Below, piece by piece: positions 1 to 7,625 of a stretch of DNA of 36,154 nucleotides (positions are counted from its first letter, which is position 1; every line of letters begins with the position of its first letter). This stretch comes from Bacteroidales bacterium (GTDB lineage Bacteria; Bacteroidota; Bacteroidia; Bacteroidales; P3): assembly GCA_017509045.1 (NCBI GenBank), contig JAFWQP010000105.1, positions 1-36,154 of the forward strand, read 5' to 3'. The notes below the pieces were generated by a model, which was not told the DNA's origin, did no database searches, and saw only the letters and a list, made by a program, of their open reading frames with translations. A program made the position numbers and the translations under genes.

Positions 1-15
1 ATGAGAGCGCGGACA

Positions 16-31
16 GCGGAGGAACCTCCGC
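16..31. other. Short GC hairpin upstream of the small heat-shock gene
   Basis: A perfect 7-bp inverted repeat (GCGGAGG, two-base loop, CCTCCGC) lies in the 88 bases before the first gene. It is followed by an A-rich stretch rather than a T-run, so it is a poor terminator for + strand transcription. It could be a 5'-leader structure of the heat-shock gene or the end of a gene lying outside the window. No clear promoter is visible in these 88 bases. Confidence 0.3.
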
Positions 32-88
32 GAGAATAATAAAGAAAAACAAAAAATAATAACAATTAAAAAATAGGAGATTTAAGCC

Positions 89-529
89 ATGTTACTAGCA
101 AAAAGAAATCAAGATTTGATGCCCACACTGTTCAACGAACTCCTGGACTGGAACAATTGGAACAACTGCACACTCGATGAGCATTACCCAATGCCGAAGA
201 TGAATGTGACTGAGAGCGACAAGGATTACGAACTCGAGCTTTGCGTGCCCGGCCTCTCGAAAGAGGATTTGAACCTGAGCATCGACAGCGACAACAACTT
301 GGTGGTTGAAATGGTGCAAAAGGAAGAGAAAAAGGACGAGAAAAAAGACCGCCACTTCCTGCGCCATGAGTTCAACGAACTACAGTTCAAGCAGCTGCTC
401 AGCCTGCCCGAGAACGTGAAGAAAGAAGAAATCACTGCCAAGGTGGAACACGGCATCCTGCGCATCACGCTGCCCAAGTTCACCGAGCAGGAGAAGAAAG
501 CCCTGATGCAGCACATCGAAATCTGCTAA
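89..529 (+). CDS. Small heat-shock protein (Hsp20/alpha-crystallin family)
   Basis: A 146-residue ATP-independent holdase chaperone that binds unfolding cytoplasmic proteins and keeps them refoldable. The alpha-crystallin domain runs from about residue 35 to 135 (MPKMNVTESDKDYELELCVPG region at the start, GILRITLPK at the end). The last residues contain an I-x-I motif (IEI), which in this family docks the C-terminal tail onto a neighbouring subunit during oligomer assembly. The length is normal for bacterial Hsp20. The ATG is preceded by a purine-rich AGGAG. The gene is monocistronic: a strong terminator follows 22 bases after the stop. The family assignment is secure; the particular clients are unknown. 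Confidence 0.95.
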   Translation: MLLAKRNQDLMPTLFNELLDWNNWNNCTLDEHYPMPKMNVTESDKDYELELCVPGLSKEDLNLSIDSDNNLVVEMVQKEEKKDEKKDRHFLRHEFNELQFKQLLSLPENVKKEEITAKVEHGILRITLPKFTEQEKKALMQHIEIC

Positions 530-551
530 ACATCACGTTGCCGACCAATCC

Positions 552-583
552 AAAGGGATGCCCCGAAAAGGCATCCCTTTTTT
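552..583 (+). terminator. Rho-independent terminator after the Hsp20 gene
   Basis: A perfect 11-bp stem (AAAGGGATGCC / GGCATCCCTTT) with a 7-base loop is followed by a run of T. It ends the heat-shock transcript. Confidence 0.9.
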
Positions 584-686
584 GTGAAAGGTGATTTGTT
601 GTAAAAAACGAGAATCAAATACTAAAACAATAGTATTGGCCTTATTTAAAAGCAAGATTCAATACATAATATAAACACACAGTGTC

Positions 687-1964
687 ATGAAGAAGATATT
701 GCCCATTATTATTTTTTTTGCTACCTATAGTGTTGTGTATGCACAAGATCCTCATACGATAGATACCATTTGGAATAGTGAGCCGACATATTTCTACCAG
801 TACTGGTTTGATTCGGCTGACTGCGTCTACCAGAGATCAAAACCCGAATGCGGGAAAGATATTGGGTTTGGTAGAAATACTGAAGTGGCAAAATACAACT
901 ATACAGATTCGGCTCTGACAATAATCGGTGTGGCGGCTGTTGTGTGTATAGAGAAAGCTTCAACGTTTGATCCTAATCCTTCCGAAGATCCTGGATACCC
1001 TCCAGTTATAATTGACGGTTGGGCTGAGCAAATGAAACTATACAAGCCTACGGATACAGGCATGGTGCATTTGGCATCTCGGAGCTATAGTATCTTGGAT
1101 ACTGCTCATTGGATGAGGTTGTTTTTAACTAATGCCTATTCCCACTCCGTGGTAATGCGCTACATGCCCGTCTTTGAGGCTTATTTTGATGAACCTGTGA
1201 TTGTCACCGACTCGTTCTATGTTGCCACTACCAACCATTATGGAGGTGACACGTTAAGGAGAACGGTGACCCGTATATACAGGCATGAACCAATTGGACT
1301 GTATGCTCCGTGTTGGCCACAGTACTATAAGATAGGGACAGTCTATGGAAACAGACTAGTATGGCAGCACAAGTACGATTCCTATGTCTGGTTTATTTTC
1401 CCGATTATAGACACGGTGCAACCTGTTTGTGAAGTGCCGTTGGGATTGCACGTTAACGGGCAGGATTCGACAGGGGTACATTTGGTATGGGATTCCGCAG
1501 AGCATAATCGCTCGTGGGCTGTGGCATACGGGCGTGCGAATGCAGACCCAGAGAGCTATGCTGAACTGCCTCGTGCGACAACGGATTTTGCGATTGCAGG
1601 TCTTGTCCCTGGAGTAGAGTATGCTGCACGGGTGCGTGCCGTGTGTTTTGGCGATGATACCTACAGCGAGTGGAGTGACACTATACGTTTTGTGCGAGAG
1701 GGAGAGGTAGGTATTGACACTTTGGATGACCTTCATGCAAGGGTTAGTTTACGCCCCAATCCAGCACACTCGTCAATCACCGTGACTGCAGATGCCACTA
1801 TAAAAAGCATAGAGATATTCGATATGCAAGGACATCGACTGTTGAGCCGGAGGGTCTATGGAAAACGGGCAAATATCATGGTCAATAATTGGATTAAAGG
1901 CAGTTACATCGTGCACACTAATACAACGCTGGGCACTAATGTCCAGAAAATGGTGGTTGAATAG
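687..1964 (+). CDS. Secreted protein with fibronectin type III domain and T9SS sorting domain
   Basis: A 425-residue protein that begins with a signal peptide (about residues 1-20, ending VVYAQ). Residues about 20-250 match no domain I recognise. Residues about 250-335 form a fibronectin type III-like domain (VCEVPLGLHV at the start, VPGVEYAARVRAVC near the end). The last 75 residues are a type IX secretion type A C-terminal sorting domain: the RPNPAHSSITV start, an IEIFDMQGHRLL strand and the final GTNVQKMVVE. The protein is therefore exported to the periplasm, passed through T9SS and probably attached to the cell surface. It stands alone: terminators lie before it (552-583) and after it (1988-2021). 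Its function beyond surface display or binding is unknown. Confidence 0.85.
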   Translation: MKKILPIIIFFATYSVVYAQDPHTIDTIWNSEPTYFYQYWFDSADCVYQRSKPECGKDIGFGRNTEVAKYNYTDSALTIIGVAAVVCIEKASTFDPNPSEDPGYPPVIIDGWAEQMKLYKPTDTGMVHLASRSYSILDTAHWMRLFLTNAYSHSVVMRYMPVFEAYFDEPVIVTDSFYVATTNHYGGDTLRRTVTRIYRHEPIGLYAPCWPQYYKIGTVYGNRLVWQHKYDSYVWFIFPIIDTVQPVCEVPLGLHVNGQDSTGVHLVWDSAEHNRSWAVAYGRANADPESYAELPRATTDFAIAGLVPGVEYAARVRAVCFGDDTYSEWSDTIRFVREGEVGIDTLDDLHARVSLRPNPAHSSITVTADATIKSIEIFDMQGHRLLSRRVYGKRANIMVNNWIKGSYIVHTNTTLGTNVQKMVVE

Positions 1965-1987
1965 GTGTCTTTGTCTGCCAAACGGTG

Positions 1988-2021
1988 AATGGCGAATTGG
2001 CAATACAATTCGCCATTCTTC
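1988..2021 (+). terminator. Terminator after the T9SS-secreted protein
   Basis: A perfect 11-bp stem (AATGGCGAATT / AATTCGCCATT) with an 8-base loop is followed by CTTCATTTT. The tail is only moderately T-rich. It separates the secreted-protein gene from the lipid acyltransferase group. Confidence 0.7.
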
Positions 2022-2064
2022 ATTTTATAGTTGATTATATTTTTAAAGTATGATTTTTTTTTCG

Positions 2065-2072
2065 TATTTTTG
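2065..2072 (+). promoter_or_regulatory. Bacteroidota -7 promoter box before the acyltransferase gene
   Basis: TATTTTTG fits the TAnnTTTG -7 consensus of Bacteroidota housekeeping promoters and lies 22 bases before the ATG at 2095. No convincing TTG -33 element is seen at the usual spacing. This is the only candidate promoter for the four-gene group that follows. Confidence 0.5.
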
Positions 2073-2094
2073 CAAATTCGAAATGTAGTATTTT

Positions 2095-2967
2095 ATGGAG
2101 GAATATAGCCATATAGACCCCGAGACAATTACGCCAAAACATGTTGATATACAAAAGATTTTGGCCGACAAGAAAGTCAAGCTGCCCAAGTGGATGGTGC
2201 GGTGGGTAGAGCGTTTGCTGCATCTGGATGAGGTTAATTATGTCATATATGAGTATCGCTACAAGTTTGGGCTCGACTTTGTACACGCTTTCTTGGAGGG
2301 CAACAACCCGCACGACTTGAATGTGAAAGTGGAGGTGGTGAATGAGGAGAATCTGCCCGCCGAGGGCTATCCCATCGTGGCAGGCAATCACCCGTTGGGC
2401 GGACCCGACGGGCTGGCACTGATGGGTGCCATCGGAAAATATAGACAAGATATCAAGTTCCCGGTAAATGATTTTTTGCTGTATCTGCCAGGGCCGGCAC
2501 CGCTGTTTGTGCCAATTGACAAAGTGCACCGTAATACCAAGAATGTAAATGCGCTTGAGGAGGCTTTTGCGGGTGAGAACGCACTGCTGTATTTCCCTGC
2601 AGGGCTTTGTTCGCGCAAGCGCAAGAGTGGAGAGATACACGATTTGGAATGGAAGCCGACCTTTATCAAGAAGGCTGTGAAGTATCATCGCGATGTGGTG
2701 CCGTTCTTTTTTGACGCACGAAACCGCGAGCGTTTCTATAATTTAGCCCGACTACGTGAACGGTTGGGCATTAAGTTTAACTTTGAGATGGCCTTGCTGC
2801 CCGCGGAGATGTTTGCCCAGAGAGGTAAGCACCTGCGGCTGGTGGTGGGCAAGCCGATTCCCTATAGCACTTTCGACGACCGCCACTCACCCAAGGAATG
2901 GGCGCAAATGGTGCAGGACTACTGCTATAGGCTGAAGGACGACCCCAACGCCGTGTTTGGAAACTAA
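2095..2967 (+). CDS. glsA: PlsC-like O-acyltransferase, probable glycine/ornithine lipid synthesis (GlsA/OlsA type)
   Basis: A 290-residue membrane-associated acyltransferase of the PlsC superfamily, which transfers an acyl chain to a hydroxyl group. Motif I is NHPLGGPD, with five residues between His and Asp rather than the four of PlsC; as far as I recall this spacing is usual in Bacteroidota homologues. Motif III appears as LLYFPAGLCSRK. The next gene is an OlsB-like N-acyltransferase. The same pair in Bacteroides thetaiotaomicron (glsA, glsB) makes glycine lipids: GlsB acylates the amino group and GlsA then acylates the hydroxy fatty acid. The specific role is inferred from this pairing. 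A general lysophosphatidate acyltransferase is the alternative. Confidence 0.8.
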   Translation: MEEYSHIDPETITPKHVDIQKILADKKVKLPKWMVRWVERLLHLDEVNYVIYEYRYKFGLDFVHAFLEGNNPHDLNVKVEVVNEENLPAEGYPIVAGNHPLGGPDGLALMGAIGKYRQDIKFPVNDFLLYLPGPAPLFVPIDKVHRNTKNVNALEEAFAGENALLYFPAGLCSRKRKSGEIHDLEWKPTFIKKAVKYHRDVVPFFFDARNRERFYNLARLRERLGIKFNFEMALLPAEMFAQRGKHLRLVVGKPIPYSTFDDRHSPKEWAQMVQDYCYRLKDDPNAVFGN

Positions 2968-3105
2968 GAGTTGAAAGGTTTGCTTCGCTTGAAAGTGTGA
3001 AAGTTAAAAAATGCTCTGCTAGAAAGATAAAAAGTTAAAAAGTGCACTCACCTTTAAAACCTTAAAACCTTTAAAACATTTAATCTGAAAATCTGATTCA
3101 AAATA

Positions 3106-4215
3106 ATGATAGACACATCGTACATTATCCCCCCAGTGCCGCGCGAACAGATTCGCGCTGAGTTGAAGCATAAGCATTTCTTGCGTATGACCAATTGTGG
3201 TAACAAGGAGATTTATATCACTACCGCACATCTGTCGCCCAACATTATGCGCGAGATTGGAAGACTGAGAGAGTTGAGTTTTGCCTTGGAGGGTGGCGGA
3301 ACGGGCAAAGACTGCGACATCGACGAGTTTGACACGCTGCCTGAGCCCTACTGCTTTAAACAGCTGTTTGTTTGGAGTCCCGAGGACGAAGAGATTGTAG
3401 GCGGGTATCGTTTCATACATGGCAGCAATATGCTGTGCAAGGACGATGGGACAATAGCCACCCCAACATCCGAACTGTTTCAGTATTCGGAGGAATTTCG
3501 CAACAACTATCTGCCCTATACTGTGGAGTTGGGACGTGCTTTTGTGCAGCCCGATTTCCAGCCAGGGAACAACTTCCGCAAGGGGCTATACTCGCTCGAC
3601 AACTTGTGGGACGGACTGGGCGCCATTGCATTGGAGATTCCTGAGACGCGCTATTTCTTTGGCAAGATTACGATGTATCCGCAGATGAACCGCAGGGCAA
3701 AAGACTTGATATTGTTCTTTTTGAAGAAACACTTCCCCGACCGCGACGGCTTGGTGTGGCCTTATGAGATGCTGCCGATAGTGTCGGACTTGAATGAATT
3801 GAACGCCTTGTTTAGTGGGCGCAACTATAAGGAGGACTACCAGATATTGGTACGTAATGTGAGGGCGTTGGACAGTGCGGTGCCTGCTATGGTGAATGCT
3901 TATATGACCCTTTCGCCCACCATGCGGTCGTTTGGCACCGCCATCAATACCGAGTTTGGCAATACGGACGAGACAGGCTTACTGGTGGCGTTGCAGGACA
4001 TAGTGCCAGAAAAAAAGACTAGGTATTTTGAATCGTACGACACCAAGAACCGCGTGTTCGACCGTCTGCACCTCTTCCGCATCAATATGAAGAGGATGCC
4101 GTGGTGGAAGAAAATGGACGAGGAGGAACGTGCCGAGCTGAAGCGACTGAAAAAAATGAAAGAGATGTTGGCAAGGGAAAATACACAACGAAGAGACCGC
4201 CAGTCGAGGAAGTAA
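3106..4215 (+). CDS. glsB: OlsB/GlsB-like N-acyltransferase (GNAT fold), probable amino-acid lipid synthesis
   Basis: A 369-residue protein resembling OlsB and the hemolysin-like GNAT N-acyltransferases. Visible family features are LRELSFALEGGGTGKDCDIDEFD (residues about 45-67), the EIVGGYRFI strand, VELGRAFVQPDF, and the Gly-rich G..GLYSLDNLWDGLG segment. The C-terminal 30 residues are highly basic and helical. The family transfers a 3-hydroxyacyl chain from ACP or CoA to an amino acid, the first step of glycine or ornithine lipid synthesis. It lies 138 bases after the O-acyltransferase; the spacer is AT-rich and repetitive (AAGTTAAAAAGT and CCTTTAAAAC words), with no gene. engB follows 15 bases downstream. 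The choice between glycine and ornithine as substrate rests on knowledge of Bacteroidota, not on a residue seen here. Confidence 0.78.
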   Translation: MIDTSYIIPPVPREQIRAELKHKHFLRMTNCGNKEIYITTAHLSPNIMREIGRLRELSFALEGGGTGKDCDIDEFDTLPEPYCFKQLFVWSPEDEEIVGGYRFIHGSNMLCKDDGTIATPTSELFQYSEEFRNNYLPYTVELGRAFVQPDFQPGNNFRKGLYSLDNLWDGLGAIALEIPETRYFFGKITMYPQMNRRAKDLILFFLKKHFPDRDGLVWPYEMLPIVSDLNELNALFSGRNYKEDYQILVRNVRALDSAVPAMVNAYMTLSPTMRSFGTAINTEFGNTDETGLLVALQDIVPEKKTRYFESYDTKNRVFDRLHLFRINMKRMPWWKKMDEEERAELKRLKKMKEMLARENTQRRDRQSRK

Positions 4216-4230
4216 GATAATAAGAGGCAA

Positions 4231-4839
4231 ATGGAAATAAAGAAAGCGACATTTGTGGTAAGCAATAGCGACTACAGGAAGTGCCCCGATACGGAACTGC
4301 CTGAATATGCCTTTATTGGCAGAAGCAATGTGGGCAAGTCGTCGCTTATCAATATGCTTACCGGCATCAAAGGACTGGCAAAGACCAGCGCACAGCCAGG
4401 CAAGACTCAGCTGATTAACCATTTTCTGATTGACGACAAATGGTACTTGGTGGACTTGCCGGGCTATGGCTATGCCCGCACCGCTAGGACGTCGCGTGAG
4501 AAATGGCAGAAAATGATTGCCGACTATATGCTCAAGCGGGAACAGTTGGCAAATGTGTTTGTGCTGGTAGATTCACGCATCCCGCCGCAAAATATCGATT
4601 TGGAGTTTATCCGCTTCTTGGGTCAGAATGGGGTGCCGCTGAGTATCGTGTTCACCAAAATCGACAAGCAGAAGCAACGTGAGATAGCCACGACGGTGAA
4701 CGGTTATAAGAAGGCACTATTGGAGGAATGGGAGGAACTGCCAGAGATGATGATGACATCGTCGGTGACACGCTATGGTCGGGAAGCTCTGCTGGAACGT
4801 ATCGACGAGATAAACCAAATGTTGAAACCGAATAGTTGA
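4231..4839 (+). CDS. engB: Ribosome-assembly GTPase EngB (YsxC/YihA)
   Basis: A 202-residue TRAFAC-class GTPase needed for late assembly of the 50S ribosomal subunit. All G motifs are visible: G1 GRSNVGKSS (residues 30-38), a switch I threonine in the SAQPGKTQ segment, G3 DLPGYGYA, G4 TKID and G5 around TSS. Length and motif order match the family, with no extra domain. It is co-directional with the acyltransferases (15-base gap) and is followed 23 bases later by the PBP4-family gene. It is probably co-transcribed with both. Confidence 0.95.
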   Translation: MEIKKATFVVSNSDYRKCPDTELPEYAFIGRSNVGKSSLINMLTGIKGLAKTSAQPGKTQLINHFLIDDKWYLVDLPGYGYARTARTSREKWQKMIADYMLKREQLANVFVLVDSRIPPQNIDLEFIRFLGQNGVPLSIVFTKIDKQKQREIATTVNGYKKALLEEWEELPEMMMTSSVTRYGREALLERIDEINQMLKPNS

Positions 4840-4862
4840 AACTATATATAATTGCTACAAGA

Positions 4863-6299
4863 ATGAATTATTGTAAGAAACTGCTGCTGTTGCTCTTTGT
4901 TGCTGTGTATGGCACCGCATCTATGGCACAGAATACCGATAGGCTGGACTTTGTGGTGCGGCACATCACTCGTAAGCCCGCTGTGCGACATGCCTCGCTG
5001 GCAGTATGTGTGCATAATATCAATAAGGACAGCACCGTATATACTCGCAACGAGGATCTGGCGATGTTGCCCGGAGCGGTGAACAAGCTGTTTACTACCG
5101 CCGCAGCTTACAGCCGTCTAGGACCGAAGTTCACTTTCGAGACTTATCTCTACTATACAGGTTCTATCGACCGTCAGGGAACACTGAATGGTGACATTAT
5201 CGTAACAGGCTCGGGCGATCCCTTCTTCTGCTCCAACCGATTCACCTACACCGACTCTACTTTCTACCGCCTTGCTGGCAGCATCCGCAATTTGGGCATA
5301 CGGCGAATTAATGGCCACATCTATGCCGACACATCGTTGTTTGAAGACATGATGATGCACCCCACTTGGCAGTGGCGCGACATAGGCAACGGCTACGGCA
5401 GCGGTGCTTGTGGATTGAATTACAACGAGAATTCGGTCGACGTGCATTTCAAGGCAGGACGCAGGGTGGGCGACGCAACTAGCATCACCAGCTCCCATCC
5501 GGGCATCGAATTTGTCAATCAAGTGGTGACAGGCCCGCGCGACACCGTGTGCGATGTCTGTTTCTATGGCTCACCTTACGGTGATAGCCGCATCTGCAAG
5601 GGGGTGGTGCCGTTAGGCACTGCCGATACTCATTTCCGTGCCTCGATGCCGCAACCTGCTTTGGCAATGGCGCGCGACTTCACCCACTATCTCCGCAATC
5701 ACGGCATTGCTGTGACAGGCGACCCCTCCGACCATTTTACAATGCCTAAGCAGTATAAGAAGGTGTGCGTGGATACTTCGTTCAACCTATTCACTATCAC
5801 AGCCCTCACCATGCAGACCACCAGCACCATTGCAGCCGAGAGCCTTTACAAGATGTTGGGATGTCTGCGTGATGGTCATGGCGGTTATGCGTCGGGAAGA
5901 AAGTTTATGTACGACTACTTCAACGAGCTGGACTTGAACCCGTCAGGTGTACAGGTAGTGGATGGCAGCGGCATCTCGCGCGAGAACCATGTGACAGCCT
6001 ATTTTGTAGCACAGTTCTTAGATGTGGTGGCGCGGCAGCCCTTCTTCTGGGACTTTGTCGGCACCTTGGGCATCAGTCGCAAGATGCCTGAATACTCCAT
6101 CATACCGCAGGTACCCGAGGGCTGTTCGCTGAAGATTAAGACGGGTATCATGTCGGGCGTGCGCAACTGTGTGGGCTATTTCACCAACGATGATGACGAG
6201 ATGTACAGTTTCGCCATCCTTTGCAACAATTTCGATGGCGACGACGCCACAATGAACGCCCTCATTCGCGATATATTAGAGGAAATCATTAGGTTGTGA
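4863..6299 (+). CDS. dacB: PBP4 family (DacB-like) D-Ala-D-Ala carboxypeptidase homologue with altered active site
   Basis: A 478-residue periplasmic protein of the peptidase S13/PBP4 family, which normally trims or cleaves peptidoglycan cross-links. I start it at the ATG at 4863 because it opens directly into a signal peptide (ending ASMAQ); an upstream TTG overlapping the engB stop would add nine residues before it. The KTG box is intact (426-428, KTGIMSGVRNCVGYF), as is VVDGSGISRENHVTA. However, the SxxK box reads P-G-A-V-N-K, so the nucleophile serine is Ala72 (codon GCG, 5076-5078) while Lys75 remains. The SxN box aligns to T320-S-T322. As read, the protein should not perform normal acyl-enzyme catalysis and may be a binding or regulatory pseudoenzyme. 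Confidence 0.85.
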   Translation: MNYCKKLLLLLFVAVYGTASMAQNTDRLDFVVRHITRKPAVRHASLAVCVHNINKDSTVYTRNEDLAMLPGAVNKLFTTAAAYSRLGPKFTFETYLYYTGSIDRQGTLNGDIIVTGSGDPFFCSNRFTYTDSTFYRLAGSIRNLGIRRINGHIYADTSLFEDMMMHPTWQWRDIGNGYGSGACGLNYNENSVDVHFKAGRRVGDATSITSSHPGIEFVNQVVTGPRDTVCDVCFYGSPYGDSRICKGVVPLGTADTHFRASMPQPALAMARDFTHYLRNHGIAVTGDPSDHFTMPKQYKKVCVDTSFNLFTITALTMQTTSTIAAESLYKMLGCLRDGHGGYASGRKFMYDYFNELDLNPSGVQVVDGSGISRENHVTAYFVAQFLDVVARQPFFWDFVGTLGISRKMPEYSIIPQVPEGCSLKIKTGIMSGVRNCVGYFTNDDDEMYSFAILCNNFDGDDATMNALIRDILEEIIRL

Positions 6300-6320
6300 T
6301 TCCCGCTCCGATACAAAAAG

Positions 6321-6354
6321 AACGGCTCTGCATACTATGCAGAGCCGTTTTTCT
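6321..6354. terminator. Bidirectional terminator between the PBP4-like gene and mreB
   Basis: A perfect 13-bp stem (AACGGCTCTGCAT / ATGCAGAGCCGTT) has a 3-base loop. A T-run follows on the + strand and an A-run precedes it, giving a T-tail on the - strand too. It lies between two converging genes and can serve both. Confidence 0.9.
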
Positions 6355-6355
6355 T

Positions 6356-6388
6356 ATGGCCGATTTGGGATTATCCCAAATCGGTCAT
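6356..6388. repeat. Near-perfect 15-bp palindrome, partly repeated at the mreB stop codon
   Basis: ATGGCCGATTTGGGA, a TTA spacer, then TCCCAAATCGGTCAT form an inverted repeat with one G-T pair. The left arm plus five bases (20 bp) recurs with one mismatch at 6553-6572, where it overlaps the mreB stop codon. The second copy lacks the right arm. The 180 bases between the copies hold a small hairpin (CCGTAGC / GCTACGG) and no credible gene. Confidence 0.6.
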
Positions 6389-6567
6389 AAGGCCGACATT
6401 TCAATCTATTTCACTTTTTTAGGTCTGTTTATGGCATCTCAGCATTTCTTTCGGTATCTTGTCCACATCCCTGTCTCGCCGTAGCCCGCTACGGCTTCGT
6501 CAGCGATGCGGTCAATCTACTCGAAACAAATACTAATCTGCCATAAACCCTAATGACCGATTTGGGA

Positions 6568-7593
6568 TTATCGAATCAGGAAATGGAACTTGGTGAAGTT
6601 CTTCAGTGCAATGCCGGTGCCACGGGCAACAGCGCGAAGAGGATCCTCGGCGATGTGTACCTGTAGCTTGGTTTTCGACGAGATGCGCTGGTCCAAACCT
6701 CTCAGAAGTGAGCCGCCGCCCGCCAGGTAGATACCCGTGCGGTAGATGTCGGCTGCCAACTCGGGAGGAGTGGCGGACAGGGTGTCGAGGATGGCCTGCT
6801 CGATGCGGGCGATAGATTTGTCGAGTGCGTGGGCAATCTCTTTGTAGTTAACCAGAATCTCTTTGGGCAGACCCGTAAGCAGGTCACGACCCAAGGTGGG
6901 ATAATCCTCTGGGGGTTCGTCCAGTTCGCTGATGGCGGCGCCGACCTTGATTTTGACCTGCTCGGCGGTACGCTCTCCGATGACCATGTTGTGCTGCTTG
7001 CGCATATATTCCACCACATTCTCGTTAAACTCGTCGCCAGCCACGCGGATAGAGTTGTTGCACACAATGCCACCGAGGGAGATGACGGCGATTTCGGCGG
7101 TGCCGCCTCCGATGTCCACAATCATGTGTCCTTCAGGTTCAAGCACGTCGATGCCGATACCTATGGCAGCGGCCATAGGCTCGTGAATCATGCGAATCTC
7201 TTTGGCGCCAGCCTGCTCTGCCGACTCACGCACGGCGCGCTCCTCCACGTTGGTGATGCCCGACGGGATGCAGATGACCATGCGCAGCGATGGCGGCATA
7301 AAAGAGCGGTTGATGTTGGTCATGCCGATAAGCTCGCGGATAAGGTGCTGAGCCATCTCGAAGTCGGCGATGACACCACCACGCAGCGGGCGGATGGTCT
7401 CAACATTCTTGTTATCGGTCTTACCCGCCATTTGTTGGGCGCGTTTGCCGACAGCAATAATGTGGTTGCTTGTACGGTCGACGGCCACAATTGAGGGCTC
7501 GTCAATAACTACCTGGTCGTTGTAAATGACAATGGAGTTGGCTGTGCCCAAGTCCATTGCGACCTCTTTGTTGAAAAATGAAAATAGACCCAT
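6568..7593 (-). CDS. mreB: Rod-shape determining protein MreB
   Basis: A 341-residue bacterial actin homologue that polymerises under the inner membrane and guides lateral cell-wall synthesis. The nucleotide-binding signatures are in order: DLGTANSIVIY near residue 16 (phosphate 1), DIGGGTAEIAVI (phosphate 2) and LAGGGSLLRGLD (adenosine). The length is normal for the family. It is the last gene of a - strand group, 32 bases after purH. In Bacteroides, as I recall, mreC, mreD, a class B PBP and rodA follow mreB. Here nothing follows except a terminator and a converging gene, so the rest of the elongasome must be encoded elsewhere. Confidence 0.96.
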   Translation of the reverse strand: MGLFSFFNKEVAMDLGTANSIVIYNDQVVIDEPSIVAVDRTSNHIIAVGKRAQQMAGKTDNKNVETIRPLRGGVIADFEMAQHLIRELIGMTNINRSFMPPSLRMVICIPSGITNVEERAVRESAEQAGAKEIRMIHEPMAAAIGIGIDVLEPEGHMIVDIGGGTAEIAVISLGGIVCNNSIRVAGDEFNENVVEYMRKQHNMVIGERTAEQVKIKVGAAISELDEPPEDYPTLGRDLLTGLPKEILVNYKEIAHALDKSIARIEQAILDTLSATPPELAADIYRTGIYLAGGGSLLRGLDQRISSKTKLQVHIAEDPLRAVARGTGIALKNFTKFHFLIR

Positions 7594-7625
7594 TATATTA
7601 TTATATTTTATACATTATATGTTTC

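Noticed and set aside
4836-4862. TTG start overlapping the engB stop for the PBP4-family gene
   Set aside because: The ATG at 4863 opens directly into a standard signal peptide; the extra nine residues would spoil the charged start.
6296-6484. 62-codon frame downstream of the PBP4-family gene
   Set aside because: It runs through the terminator hairpin at 6321-6354 and the palindrome; it has no family resemblance.
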